Of a DNA stretch of 64,000 nt, positions 9,546 to 18,829 are shown one piece after another. Both the position numbers and the translations under genes were made by a program. Source of the stretch: Phycisphaeraceae bacterium (GTDB lineage: Bacteria; Planctomycetota; Phycisphaerae; Phycisphaerales; UBA1924); the NCBI GenBank assembly GCA_019636555.1, contig JAHBXH010000001.1, positions 3,134,928 to 3,198,927 on the forward strand, read 5' to 3'. The notes beneath the pieces were generated by a model, which was not told where the DNA came from, searched no databases, and worked only from the letters and a program-made list of their open reading frames with translations. Numbering within the stretch: the stretch's first letter is position 1; the number at the start of each line of letters is the position of its first letter.

Positions 9546-10031
9546 TCACTCGTCGTCGCCTTCCTGGTGCATGTCTCCAAGTGGTCTGAAGCACGCTTCG
9601 TACGCCGTCAGCACTTTTCGAACCTTTTCCTCCGCGCCCTGTTCCGTCAGCTTGATGCCCGTGCGCGACCGAAACGCAAACATCTTCTCGTCATTGCGGT
9701 AGTGATCAATCGTAAGCGCAGGTCCGGAGTATCCCACCTCCACAAGCTCCTCTTCGAGCAGTTCTTCCAGATCGTCGCCCGTATTGAGCAAGTCCGCCTC
9801 GATCGAGTGGCTCAGCCACCGGTCCTTCATAAAAAGCCCCACATCAATGCTGTCACCATCCACTTCCACCCGGTATTCGGCCGGCGCAGCCGAAGCCGCC
9901 GCACTCGCCACCAGGCGGTTGCTCAAGACCTTCACCTCGCCGAACAGGCCCGACCCGCGGGCAAACTCGGACAGGGACTCCAGAATCGCGGCAATTTTCC
10001 GCGTCTCCACCACGCAAACCTCCACAGTCAT
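9546..10031 (-). CDS. Conserved hypothetical protein (small, acidic)
   Basis: About 161 residues from the ATG at 10031. A GTG at 10013, placed about 8 nt after a GGAGG box, is an equally good start, and a TTG at 10055 is a third. No signal peptide or membrane segment is visible. The middle contains an acidic helix (DDLEELLEEELVEVG). The pattern of short strands followed by helices is reminiscent of YbjN/CesT-like folds, but I cannot assign a family. It lies just upstream of the GT4 gene and is probably co-transcribed with it. Confidence 0.65.
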   Translation of the reverse strand: MTVEVCVVETRKIAAILESLSEFARGSGLFGEVKVLSNRLVASAAASAAPAEYRVEVDGDSIDVGLFMKDRWLSHSIEADLLNTGDDLEELLEEELVEVGYSGPALTIDHYRNDEKMFAFRSRTGIKLTEQGAEEKVRKVLTAYEACFRPLGDMHQEGDDE

Positions 10032-10121
10032 GCCGATCGGGCTGCCCGCGGGCAATCCGTCCCGATCGATCCAACTTTATCCGCGCGGCAGACAAAAACG
10101 CGACTATATTTCCCCCCCACC

Positions 10122-10141
10122 AAGCGGGTTTCAGCCCGCTT
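10122..10141 (+). other. Short hairpin upstream of tRNA-Leu
   Basis: A perfect 7-bp inverted repeat (AAGCGGG / CCCGCTT) with a 6-base loop ends five bases before the tRNA. It could be a terminator-like or processing structure, but no T-run follows. Confidence 0.4.
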
Positions 10142-10145
10142 CAGA

Positions 10146-10229
10146 GCCCAGGTGGCGAAATTGGCAGACGCACTACCTTGAGGTGGTAGCGCCCGCAAGG
10201 GCATGGAGGTTCAAATCCTCTCCTGGGCA
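10146..10229 (+). tRNA. tRNA-Leu (anticodon GAG)
   Basis: An 84-nt cloverleaf. The acceptor stem GCCCAGG pairs with CCTGGGC, the discriminator is A, and CCA is not encoded. The D arm is GTGGCGAAATTGGCAGACGC-like. The anticodon stem CTACC/GGTAG encloses loop TTGAGGT, giving anticodon GAG. A long class II variable arm (CGCCCGCAAGGGCA region) and a T-arm with GTTCAAATC follow. The long variable arm and GAG anticodon make this tRNA-Leu reading CUU/CUC codons. Confidence 0.97.
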
Positions 10230-10401
10230 TTCGCGATTCCGATCTGACCGCGCCCATCCCAAAGCGGTCGCTCCCCATTTCTTCGTTCGGGTTTGCAATC
10301 AGACCGCGGCAAGAAGTGCGCCGCGATTTCTCCGCTGCGCCCAAAGACGCGCCGATTCTCGGTCGATGATGCTGGCGTCCGGCCCTTCCGGACTCGACGT
10401 C

Positions 10402-10773
10402 ATGCGAATTCTCATCGCCGACCAATCCCGAACCATGCGCAACATCACCCGCGCCGTGCTCGCGCAGCTCGGACACTATGACGTCGACGAGGCAGCGGAT
10501 GCCGCAGAGGCGGTCTCCCGAGTTCGGTTTGCGGAATTCGCCCTCTGCATCTTCGATCGCTCCATGCCCGACGCCGAAGGCGTTCCGTTCGCTCGCGCCC
10601 TCGAACTCGCGGGATTCCGCGCGGAATTCATCGCGCTGACTCGCGACGACGAATCGCTTCAACGCGCCGAACACCCCAAGGTCCAAATCTTGCAAAAGCC
10701 GTTCGCCCCCGAAGCCCTGCGCCGCGCGATCGCGCAGGCTCTCCCGCCGCAACCGGTCTCGCTGGCGGCCTGA
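10402..10773 (+). CDS. Single-domain response regulator (CheY-like)
   Basis: A 123-residue receiver domain with no output domain, starting at the ATG of MRILIADQS (upstream in-frame ATGs at 10366/10369 are possible). The conserved receiver features are present: an acidic residue in LIADQS near residue 6, the phospho-acceptor Asp in CIFDRSMPD near 53, Thr in FIALTRDD near 80, and Lys in LQKPFAPEAL near 101. It should be phosphorylated by a histidine kinase, none of which is in the window. It stands alone between the tRNA and an exported-protein gene. Confidence 0.85.
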   Translation: MRILIADQSRTMRNITRAVLAQLGHYDVDEAADAAEAVSRVRFAEFALCIFDRSMPDAEGVPFARALELAGFRAEFIALTRDDESLQRAEHPKVQILQKPFAPEALRRAIAQALPPQPVSLAA

Positions 10774-10913
10774 ATTCCCGCCACTTTCGCGATTCTTGCG
10801 CTCGGTCCCCGGCGATTTGCCGCAACCGTCCGGCGGTCTGCCCCGTAGCGCCCTTGCGAATCTGCGGCACCGTGCTGGACAGCATCGCCCGGAGACCGGA
10901 CAATCGCAGGGAA

Positions 10914-12353
10914 ATGATGGCTCAAGCGGGTCCATTCAGCCGCTGCTCATGGCGGGTTTTTGTACTGGCGACACTTCTGTCGTCGGGTGGCATTGCGCCG
11001 GCATTTGCTTGGGAGCCCCCCGAGAGCCCGACTCCCACCCCGGCAAATGAGCCCGCTCCGGCAGAAGAAGCGCCAGTCGCACCGGAATCGGGCGACAAGA
11101 GCGCCCCGCCCACGAAGGAGGAAGCGCCAGCGCCCGAGTCACCGGCGCCGAAAGCCGAGCCCATTACTTCGGGTCAACTCGAGACCATTCTGATCTTGAA
11201 AGACGGATCTCAAGTTGTCGGCCGGCTTGTCAGTATCGACGACGAGAAGTACACCGTCCTGATCGCGGGTATCCCGACGCGCTTCGCCAAAGAAAACGTG
11301 ATCAAGCTCCTGCCGCAGCCGCCGGTAGAAGAGCGGTACAAGCAGATGCGGGCGGCGATCGATGATTCCGATCTCGACCGGCGCGTGCTCCTCGCCGAAT
11401 GGCTCCGCGACCGCAAGAGATATGAGCTTGCGTTGAGCGAACTCGACGGCGTGCTCCACATAGATGGTTCGCACCCGCGTGCGAAAGAGCTCAAGAAAAC
11501 CATCGAGCTTCAGATGGACATCGACAAGGCCGCCGCCGAACGCAAAGCCGCTCGCGAAGCCGAGAAAGGATCGGAAAAGAGCTCCGCGGCTCCCTCTGAG
11601 AATGATGAATCAAGGGATATCGCGGCGCCGCAACCCTTCCCGATTCTGAGCGACGACCAGATCAATCTGATCCGTGTCTACGAGATCGATCTCACCAACC
11701 CTCCGCGTCTGCTGATTCCGCGAGAGCTCATCGCGTCCCTCATCCAACGCTATTCGGACGATTCGCTCATGCCGGCGACGCCCGAGCTCCGCGACAAGCT
11801 CTACCAGACAAAGCCGTCGCAGATCCTCGATCTGCTCTACCGGCTCAAAGCCAAAGACTTGTACCCAATGGTCAAAGTCATGGAAGACCCTGCCTCGATA
11901 CAGGCTTTCCGGCGCGATGTCCACCAAGGCTGGCTCATGAACGGCTGTGCCTCCAATCGCTGTCACGGCGGCGAAGAGGCCGGCCGGCTCTATATCAAGC
12001 GATCGCGCCCGACCGACGCCTCGACCTACTACACCAACTTCCTGATCCTCGACCGGTTCCGCCTCTCCGACGGCAAGCCGCTCATCAATTACGAGGAACC
12101 CGAAAAGTCTCCGCTTCTGCAGATGGCGATGCCGCGAAACCTCTCCATGAGGCCTCATCCCACCGTGCGGAATCAAGCCGGAATGGACCAGTGGAAGCCT
12201 GCGATTCGCTCCGTCGATGACCGACGCTACCGCGCCACGCTCGACTGGATCCGCTCCATGTACCGTCCACGTCCGGAATACGGCCTCACCTACGACCCCC
12301 CCGTCCCCAAAGGAACTCTTCAGCTCGCCCCGGCCGCGAATGGTGAACGTTGA
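10914..12353 (+). CDS. Exported protein with CX4CH motif (possible heme or metal site)
   Basis: About 479 residues from the first of two adjacent ATGs, which follow a CAGGGAA box. A signal peptide (hydrophobic core FVLATLLSSGG, cleavage near AFA-WEP) is followed by a Pro/Glu-rich linker. Next comes a small strand-rich domain (ILILKDGSQVVGRLVS) that looks like the polyvalent-binding modules common in planctomycete exported proteins. The C-terminal half holds NGCASNRCHGGEEAG, a CX4CH that resembles a cytochrome c site with extended spacing. A distal Met (QMAMPRN) could be an axial ligand. Function unknown; periplasmic location likely. Confidence 0.75.
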   Translation: MMAQAGPFSRCSWRVFVLATLLSSGGIAPAFAWEPPESPTPTPANEPAPAEEAPVAPESGDKSAPPTKEEAPAPESPAPKAEPITSGQLETILILKDGSQVVGRLVSIDDEKYTVLIAGIPTRFAKENVIKLLPQPPVEERYKQMRAAIDDSDLDRRVLLAEWLRDRKRYELALSELDGVLHIDGSHPRAKELKKTIELQMDIDKAAAERKAAREAEKGSEKSSAAPSENDESRDIAAPQPFPILSDDQINLIRVYEIDLTNPPRLLIPRELIASLIQRYSDDSLMPATPELRDKLYQTKPSQILDLLYRLKAKDLYPMVKVMEDPASIQAFRRDVHQGWLMNGCASNRCHGGEEAGRLYIKRSRPTDASTYYTNFLILDRFRLSDGKPLINYEEPEKSPLLQMAMPRNLSMRPHPTVRNQAGMDQWKPAIRSVDDRRYRATLDWIRSMYRPRPEYGLTYDPPVPKGTLQLAPAANGER

Positions 12354-12460
12354 TTCTCGAGACCCGCGGCGGGCCCGCCTCCCTGATAAACTCCCCCCCT
12401 TCCCGAGTCCCGCCCATTCAGCGATTCACACCCCATGAATCAACCCCGCCGGAGGCCCGC

Positions 12461-14395
12461 ATGCAGGTTTGCCAGTTGACTCTCGTCCGCCGCCCGGTCC
12501 TCGCGTCGGCGCTGATTCTGATGGCGGGTGCGCTGCCGTCCGCCTGCGATCGCACGGACCCGAACCAGAGCGCGATCGCGACCGGCTCCGCCAGACTTCA
12601 GGCCAGCTCGGGGGGCGCCTACGCCAACGCCTACACGGCCAAGAACTACAAAGAAGTCATCGCCGTCGCCAAGCCGGTCGCAAGCAGCGAGGATAAATCT
12701 GTCCAGAGCGCCGCTGCGGCATCACTCGTGGGCACCGCGCAGCTCGGCCAATCCATCGCTCTTCTCGATGAAGCCGCCGAGCTCGAGCACGCCGCCGTCA
12801 ATGCCGCTTCGTTGATCCGGGTTCAACTCGACAACTGGGTGGCGTACAACATGTCCGCCGATGCAGCGCAGGGATTTGATCCCGCTCCACTTCTCGAACG
12901 CATCGAGTCCGACCGCACCGCGAGCAACCGCGAACTCCAGACCCTTCAGTCCAAACTGCAGGACGTCGAGCGAAGGCTCGCGGATCTTCGTTCCCGGGCC
13001 AAGTCCAAGTTTGAAGAAGCGGACAAGTACGCGCTCGAGTTTGCGAAAGCACGTGAATCGCTCGCTTCGCTCTCCGCCACCGAAGCGGAGTCCCAGCTGA
13101 CGAACGCCCGCAATGAGCGCCGAAAAGGCGACGCCATCCGTGTGGAAGCCTCACGCCTTCAGGCGCAAGCCGATGTCACGCAGCCCGAGGCGGACGAACT
13201 GAAAGTGTTGATCGCCGCGACTCAGAACCGCATCGCCGCGCTCGACCGTGAGAAACTGGAAATCAGCGAACGCGCGCAGCAGGGTCGCGCGGCATCCGCT
13301 CAGTCCCGCACCGCCGCCGCGGAAACGGCAAAGCAGATCGAAACCGCGATCACCGAACTCGCATCCTCCCGCAGTTCGGGCGTGATCGCAAAGTACGACG
13401 AAGCGATCGCCTCGCTGCGCAGCGCGGCCGCTTCCGCCAAGGCCGCCTCGAACGACAACTCGGTCATCGGCAAGATTCTCGTCGGCCGCACCCAGCTCGC
13501 TCTCGCCGGAGCGCTCGCTGCCAAGGCTTCGAGCGTCAAGTCGTACGTCTCCTTTCTTGCGCAGAGCGCCGCTGTGGACCCGTCACTTCCATTTGCTGCT
13601 TCACTCACGGCGCCTCTGAAAGAAGCCTCCGAACTCCTCCAGCGGACGACCGAAGAGTCAAAGACCGCGTTCGAAGCCGCGCAGTCCGCATTCTCCTCCG
13701 TTCAATTGCGAGGCCAGGGTGCCGCCGCGATCAAAGATCGCCTGACGCAGGTCGCCGAGGCTCTCGGTGCGCTCGCCGGCAAACCCGCCTCTGAACAGAC
13801 CGAACCCGCGCCGCAACCCGAGCAGACTTCAACACCTTCCGCAAGCTCGGAGAGCACGCCTGATTCCGAAGCCCCTTCAGCGCAGAGTGCCGAAGCAGCC
13901 TGGGAACAGGTGTATGCGGCGATGGAGTCCGGCGACAAAGCCGCGGTGCTTTCGGCAGTTGAGTTGGAAGATCCGGCACACGAGAACATCATCAGCGGTG
14001 TCGTCATCCTGAGCGCGGCGCAGCAAAAACTCGACAACGCATGCCGTGAAAAATTCGGCAAGGCGTTCTCCGAAGCCCAGGCTCAGGCAATCGGCGTTAC
14101 CGCGCCGACAAAGGCTTCGGATTACAAGGTTGAAACAACGGGCGACACGGCAACGGTCAGTTTTCCGGGCACTCCCGAAGTCAGCATGAAGAACCATGGT
14201 GGCAAGTGGATGCTTTCGTCTTCTTCGCTCGCACAGGGTCCTTCCGCAGCAGTCGCTCCCTTCGCCGGACCGATCTCGGTCGCAATCGATTCGGTTACCG
14301 CCGATGTCCAAAGCGGAAAAATCACTTCCATCGAGGAAGTTCTCGTCGAAGTCCAGAAGCGGGCGAGCGCCGGCATCAAGCCGGGTGGCGGCTAA
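12461..14395 (+). CDS. Coiled-coil lipoprotein
   Basis: The ATG at 12461 follows GGAGG by about 6 nt and gives 644 residues; the open frame further upstream is not protein-like. A lipobox LPSAC at about residues 22-26 predicts lipid anchoring. Residues ~30-110 are helical and repeat-like (TPR-like). A long coiled coil rich in Glu, Arg, Ala and Gln runs through about 130-400. A Pro/Ser/Glu linker (about 440-480) leads to a globular C-terminal domain of ~150 residues that looks like a small NTF2-like or DUF4878-type fold. I do not recognise the family. It probably spans part of the periplasm. Confidence 0.72.
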   Translation: MQVCQLTLVRRPVLASALILMAGALPSACDRTDPNQSAIATGSARLQASSGGAYANAYTAKNYKEVIAVAKPVASSEDKSVQSAAAASLVGTAQLGQSIALLDEAAELEHAAVNAASLIRVQLDNWVAYNMSADAAQGFDPAPLLERIESDRTASNRELQTLQSKLQDVERRLADLRSRAKSKFEEADKYALEFAKARESLASLSATEAESQLTNARNERRKGDAIRVEASRLQAQADVTQPEADELKVLIAATQNRIAALDREKLEISERAQQGRAASAQSRTAAAETAKQIETAITELASSRSSGVIAKYDEAIASLRSAAASAKAASNDNSVIGKILVGRTQLALAGALAAKASSVKSYVSFLAQSAAVDPSLPFAASLTAPLKEASELLQRTTEESKTAFEAAQSAFSSVQLRGQGAAAIKDRLTQVAEALGALAGKPASEQTEPAPQPEQTSTPSASSESTPDSEAPSAQSAEAAWEQVYAAMESGDKAAVLSAVELEDPAHENIISGVVILSAAQQKLDNACREKFGKAFSEAQAQAIGVTAPTKASDYKVETTGDTATVSFPGTPEVSMKNHGGKWMLSSSSLAQGPSAAVAPFAGPISVAIDSVTADVQSGKITSIEEVLVEVQKRASAGIKPGGG

Positions 14396-14431
14396 TCACT
14401 CGTGCCGCTTTCCGCAGAGTCGAATCTTCTC

Positions 14432-15391
14432 ATGACCGAGCACACCGAAGGTCCAGTTCTTCACGATGTCAAGATGCACCTGCACCCGCCCGCCGATCCG
14501 GGCGTCGGCATCGTCGTCTCCAATGAAAAATGCACCGCGGGAAGGCGAGCGGCCGGCTTTGTTCGGCACGTTGCGATCGACGTCTCCAACACCAAGCTCG
14601 CGGGCAATTTCCGTTCGGGGCAATCTTTCGGCGTGCTGCCGCCCGGCCAGGACTCCCGCGGCAAGAACCACGCGCTGCGCCTCTATTCGATCGCTTCGCC
14701 AACCAAAGGCGAAGACGGCCAGGGCAAAGTCCTCGCCACGACTGTCAAGCGCCTGATCGACGAACACGACGAGACCGAGAGGCTCTTCCTCGGTGTCGCC
14801 AGCAACTACCTCTGCGATCTCAAGCCCGGCGATGAAGTGCGCGTCACCGGCCCGAGCGGCAAGCGCTTTGTCCTGCCCGCTTCGCCCGGTGAACACGATT
14901 ACATCTTCTTCGCCACCGGCACCGGCATCGCCCCGTTCCGCGGCATGCTGCAAGATCTTCTCGACGATCCCGCATCAAGCCGCTCGAGCATCGCGCTCGT
15001 CATGGGTTCCCCGTATTCGAGCGATCTTCTCTACGACAAGCACTTCCGCGAACTCGCCTCGCGACATCCAAACTTCAAGTACATCACCGCCATCAGCCGC
15101 GAAGTCATGCCGGATGCGCCCCGGCCCCTCTACGTGCAGGATCGCCTCGATACAAGCCGCGATTTCTTCGAACCCCTGCTCAAGTCCGACCGCACGCTTG
15201 TGTACATCTGCGGCATCGCCGGCATGGAGCTCGGCATCTTCCAGGGCATGGCCCGCATGCTCGAACCGGCCTCTCTCGATCCATACTTGCGCGTCGACCC
15301 GGAAGCGCTCGATGCAATCGCATCCTGGGATCGCCGCATGATCCACAAGCAGGTTCGCCCGACCCGTCGCGTCTTTTTGGAGGTCTACTAG
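14432..15391 (+). CDS. Ferredoxin--NADP+ reductase, plant type
   Basis: 319 residues from the ATG at 14432 (a GTG at 14402 would add ten residues). It should move electrons between ferredoxin or flavodoxin and NADP(H). The FAD-binding motif is LRLYSIAS near residue 83. The NADP-binding motifs are ATGTGIAPFRG near 168 and YICGIAGME near 260. The chain ends in an aromatic residue (FLEVY), as in plant-type enzymes, where the terminal Tyr stacks on the flavin. It is a stand-alone gene between two exported-protein genes. Confidence 0.9.
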   Translation: MTEHTEGPVLHDVKMHLHPPADPGVGIVVSNEKCTAGRRAAGFVRHVAIDVSNTKLAGNFRSGQSFGVLPPGQDSRGKNHALRLYSIASPTKGEDGQGKVLATTVKRLIDEHDETERLFLGVASNYLCDLKPGDEVRVTGPSGKRFVLPASPGEHDYIFFATGTGIAPFRGMLQDLLDDPASSRSSIALVMGSPYSSDLLYDKHFRELASRHPNFKYITAISREVMPDAPRPLYVQDRLDTSRDFFEPLLKSDRTLVYICGIAGMELGIFQGMARMLEPASLDPYLRVDPEALDAIASWDRRMIHKQVRPTRRVFLEVY

Positions 15392-15503
15392 CTTCCCGCC
15401 GTCGCGTGATAGGCTGCCCTTCTTCGGCTCGCCCCCGGAAACAACGCCCGAGCCTGCGAACAATCGCCTCTCCCTTTCCGGGACCCGACAGGAGCCCGCT
15501 TCA

Positions 15504-16694
15504 GTGACGACTCAATCCATGCTCACTCCCGCCCCGGCACTGCTCCGCACTCGTTTCGTCCGTTCGGCTCTGTGGGCGGTCGTCTTGGCCGCTTGCACGC
15601 TCGCGATTCCCGCGGCCCGCGCGCAAGACCTCCCCACCGAGATCGTTACCAGCGCCACGCCCCTGAGCGACGCGCAAAAAGAAGCCATCAAGCAATACGC
15701 CGATCCATTCCTCGAATCGCTGCGCGGTGACGACGCCGTCAAGGTGCGCGACGCCCGCGTCGCCCTGGTACGGCCACTCCAACGCACCGACATCGCGGTC
15801 GGTGTTCCATTCCGGCAGGCCTACTCCCAGGTCCTCGGCCGCCCGCTCGCGACCCTCGCCGAGGACAAGCGGGCGCTCAACGCGATCAACGCGATGCGGG
15901 TCGGGGCCGAGCTCGCCACCGCCGAAGGCTTCGACATCATCGAAAAGGGATTTCGCTCGCCGAGCGTCCCGGTCCGCGTCGCCGCCGCCGGCGCCGCAAG
16001 CCGCGCCTTCGTCGTTGCCAACAGCACGTCATCAGCCGTCGTTCCGAAGCGCTTGCTCGATGCCGCCACGCAGTTGGGCTCGCTACTCGCGGACCCCGAT
16101 CCGATCGTCGTCGATTCTGCTTCGCGTGCGCTCGTGAAGGCCATGGAAATCTCGCGCCAGTCGGAAGTGCGCAACGGCGCCTGCGTCGTCCTCTGCAAAG
16201 GAATCGTGGCGTGCGCCGTGAAGGTGACCACCCAGCTTCCCGCGCCGGAAATGTTCGACGCGTTCCGCCGCACTTCGCTCGCGCTCCGTGAAGACCTGAC
16301 CAAGGTTCAGGCCGATCGCCCCAGCCTTTCGCCCGAAGCCCTCCGCGCCATCGAGGAACTCAGCGGTCAACTGATCGCCATGGTGGTTCGCCTGGTCTCT
16401 GCGAATGCATTGCCCCCTATCCGCCAGGCCGATGCCGGAGCCGAACGGAAGGAAAAAGAGGCTCTGCGCGAAGCCCCGTCTCAGATCGTCGGCGCCAGCG
16501 AGCAGAGCCTCTCGCTCATCGCCGACAAGACCGAGCCGATCCGCACCAACTTTGCCGACAAGATCCGACGCGCATCGGTCGAGTCCGATGCCGAGTTCGT
16601 GATCGACGCCAGGAAACTCATCGGGCCCGGCGGCCGCCTTTCTCGCCCGCCGTTCAACCTGCCCGACGGTCTCTTCAATCTCAACACCAAATAA
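15504..16694 (+). CDS. Exported helical protein of unknown function
   Basis: 396 residues from a GTG preceded by AGGAG; an ATG at 15519 is an alternative. The N-terminus is a signal peptide (core SALWAVVLAACTLAIP, cleavage after ARAQ). The mature protein is Ala-rich and helical, with repeated units such as VPVRVAAAGAASRA and PIVVDSASRALVKAM that suggest HEAT-like repeats. No catalytic motif is visible. It is followed after 40 nt by the OppA-like gene, so co-transcription is possible. Confidence 0.7.
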   Translation: MTTQSMLTPAPALLRTRFVRSALWAVVLAACTLAIPAARAQDLPTEIVTSATPLSDAQKEAIKQYADPFLESLRGDDAVKVRDARVALVRPLQRTDIAVGVPFRQAYSQVLGRPLATLAEDKRALNAINAMRVGAELATAEGFDIIEKGFRSPSVPVRVAAAGAASRAFVVANSTSSAVVPKRLLDAATQLGSLLADPDPIVVDSASRALVKAMEISRQSEVRNGACVVLCKGIVACAVKVTTQLPAPEMFDAFRRTSLALREDLTKVQADRPSLSPEALRAIEELSGQLIAMVVRLVSANALPPIRQADAGAERKEKEALREAPSQIVGASEQSLSLIADKTEPIRTNFADKIRRASVESDAEFVIDARKLIGPGGRLSRPPFNLPDGLFNLNTK

Positions 16695-16734
16695 CGCGAC
16701 CGGGCCCGCCGAGTCAACCTCATAGACTCGGGCC

Positions 16735-18639
16735 GTGCTGCGCCTGTTCATCCCCATCGCGCTCCTGATTGCCGCGATCTTCGCCATCGTCGGCGCCGAC
16801 AGACCATCGCCCCGCGCCGACTTCACGTTCATCAACCGGGGCGACGTCACCACCCTCGACTATCAGCAAATGTCCTGGCAACAGGATCTCCGCGTCGCCA
16901 AGGTCATCGGCGAAGGTCTCGTCACCAACGACGTGTTCACGCACGACTACAACGTCGTCCCCGGCGTCGCGAAGCGCTGGGAGATCTCTCCCGATCTTCG
17001 CACCTACACGTTCCACCTGCGCGACGCCAAGTGGAGCGACGGTTCACCGATCACACCGGCCGATTTTCTCTACGCCTGGATGCGCGGCCTGCTCCCCGAT
17101 GTCGGCGCCGATTACGCCGGCTTCCTGCAGCACGTCAAGGGCGGGAAAGCATTCTCCGACTGGCGCACCCGCGCCCTCGCCGATTTCGCTCTCGCTCATT
17201 CCGGCGCACCCGACCCTGCCGCCGCCGAAGCGCTGTGGAACGAGACAAAGAACAAGTTCGCGGAACTCGTCAGCGCCCGCACGCCCGACGATCACACCAT
17301 CATCATCGAGCTCGAGCGCCCGACGCCCTACTTCCTCGACATGGTCGGCTTCGTCACGTTCTTCCCAATCTGCGAGCAAGTCGTCAGCCGCTACGAAAAC
17401 CTCGACCCCGCCACCGCCCGCATCAAGTGGAATCAGGCTTGGACCAAGCCACCCAACCTCGTCACCAACGGGCCGATGGAAGTCGAATCCTGGAAATTCA
17501 AGCGCGACCTGCGCCTCCGCCGCAATCCCTACTACTGGAATCAATCCGCGATCAGCATCGACACGATCTCGATCCCGACCGTCGAAGACCCGGTCTCCTC
17601 CGTCCTCGCGTTCGAGACCGGCGCCGTCGATTGGGTGAGCGACGTGCTCGCACCGTTCCGCGCCGAGATGGTCGCGCACAAAAGCGATTTCTACAACGAG
17701 CATCGCGCCGAGTACGACTCGCTCAAAGCCCAGGGCCTCGATCCGATCGAGATCGACCGGCGCCTCCCGCCCGATCCACGCAAAAACGTGCACGTTTTCC
17801 CGGCCTTCGGCACCTACTTCTGGAATTTCAACTGCTCGCCCAATCTGCCCGACGGCCGCAAAAACCCGCTCGCCGATCCGCGCGTCCGCCGCGCCCTCGC
17901 GCTCGCGACCGACAAACACGACATCGCCGGCGGCATCCGCCGCGTCGGTGAACACATCGCCCCCGCCCTCATCCCGCCCAACTCGATCGGCAACTACCAA
18001 TCTCCCAAGGGGCTCGGATACGACCCCGAAGAAGCGCGCCGCCTTCTCGCCGAGGCCGGCTACCCCGGCGGCAAGGGCTTCATCACGCTCGATCTGCTCA
18101 TCACCAAAGACGGCGGCCACGAACTCATTGCGCAAACGCTCGCCAAAGACTGGGAGCGCGTCCTCGGCATCAACACCACGATCACCGTTCAGGAAATCAA
18201 GGTCTTCCGCGAGCGCCTCAAGAACAAAAACTACATGACCGCCCGCGCCAGTTGGTTCGGCGATTACGGCGATCCCACTTCTTTCCTCGAGATCTCCCGC
18301 ACCGGGGACGGCAACAACGACCGCGCCTACGCCAGCCCCGAATTCGATTCGCTCCTCGACCTCGCCGCGATAGAAACCGATCCCGCTGCTCGCATGCGGC
18401 TCCTCGAAGCCGCCGAGCGTCTGCTCGTCGAAGAAGACCTGCCCTTTATCCCGATCTTCTACTACGTCAACATGTACCTCTTCGACGCGAACAAGCTCAC
18501 CGGCATCAGCTCGCACCCGCGGGGTGATCAGCTCCTCTATCGCGCCGATCTCTTCGGCGACGGCAAAGGCTCCGACACTCCTCTCTCGCTCCCGCCCCGC
18601 AAGCCGGGCGAACACCACGACGGCGAGACCGAATCGTGA
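16735..18639 (+). CDS. Peptide ABC transporter substrate-binding protein (SBP family 5, OppA-like)
   Basis: 634 residues from a GTG start. The hydrophobic N-terminus (LRLFIPIALLIAAIFAIVGA) serves as a signal or membrane anchor and there is no lipobox Cys. SBP_bac_5 features follow in order: TLDYQQMSWQQDLRVAKVIGEGL, the WEISPDLRTYTFHLRD strand, KWSDGSPITPADFLYAW, and a C-terminal DYGDPTSFLE stretch typical of oligopeptide binders. It is longer than E. coli OppA (about 540), with an insert around residues 130-190. The OppB-like permease lies 190 bases downstream across a repeat element. Confidence 0.9.
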   Translation: MLRLFIPIALLIAAIFAIVGADRPSPRADFTFINRGDVTTLDYQQMSWQQDLRVAKVIGEGLVTNDVFTHDYNVVPGVAKRWEISPDLRTYTFHLRDAKWSDGSPITPADFLYAWMRGLLPDVGADYAGFLQHVKGGKAFSDWRTRALADFALAHSGAPDPAAAEALWNETKNKFAELVSARTPDDHTIIIELERPTPYFLDMVGFVTFFPICEQVVSRYENLDPATARIKWNQAWTKPPNLVTNGPMEVESWKFKRDLRLRRNPYYWNQSAISIDTISIPTVEDPVSSVLAFETGAVDWVSDVLAPFRAEMVAHKSDFYNEHRAEYDSLKAQGLDPIEIDRRLPPDPRKNVHVFPAFGTYFWNFNCSPNLPDGRKNPLADPRVRRALALATDKHDIAGGIRRVGEHIAPALIPPNSIGNYQSPKGLGYDPEEARRLLAEAGYPGGKGFITLDLLITKDGGHELIAQTLAKDWERVLGINTTITVQEIKVFRERLKNKNYMTARASWFGDYGDPTSFLEISRTGDGNNDRAYASPEFDSLLDLAAIETDPAARMRLLEAAERLLVEEDLPFIPIFYYVNMYLFDANKLTGISSHPRGDQLLYRADLFGDGKGSDTPLSLPPRKPGEHHDGETES

Positions 18640-18656
18640 TTTCGTGCCCGGTCGAG

Positions 18657-18809
18657 TTCACCACCAAGTCACAAGGATCACAAAGAACACCGAGAAGAGA
18701 CGCGAAATGCGCCGACATCCGCACCGGATCCTCACTCTCTCGGCTTCCGTCCTTACTCTCTTCCCGTCTCCTTTGTGCTCTTTGTGTCCTTCGTGTTCTT
18801 TGTGGTGAA
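18657..18809. repeat. Inverted-repeat spacer element (ACCACAAAGAACAC family)
   Basis: Two arms about 35-39 bases long (18657-18691 and 18771-18809) are imperfect reverse complements of each other and flank ~80 bases. The left arm reads like TTCACCACCAAGTCACAAGG and the right arm like CTTTGTGTCC...TTTGTGGTGAA. Single arms of the same family occur at about 29351-29396 and 36383-36420, with a weaker one at 60440-60480. Confidence 0.6.
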
Positions 18810-18829
18810 TCTCCCAACGGAACTCGACT

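Noticed and set aside
17044..18618. 524-codon minus-strand open frame
   Set aside because: Antisense to the OppA-like gene, Val/Glu/Gly-rich without motifs; a shadow of strong codon bias.
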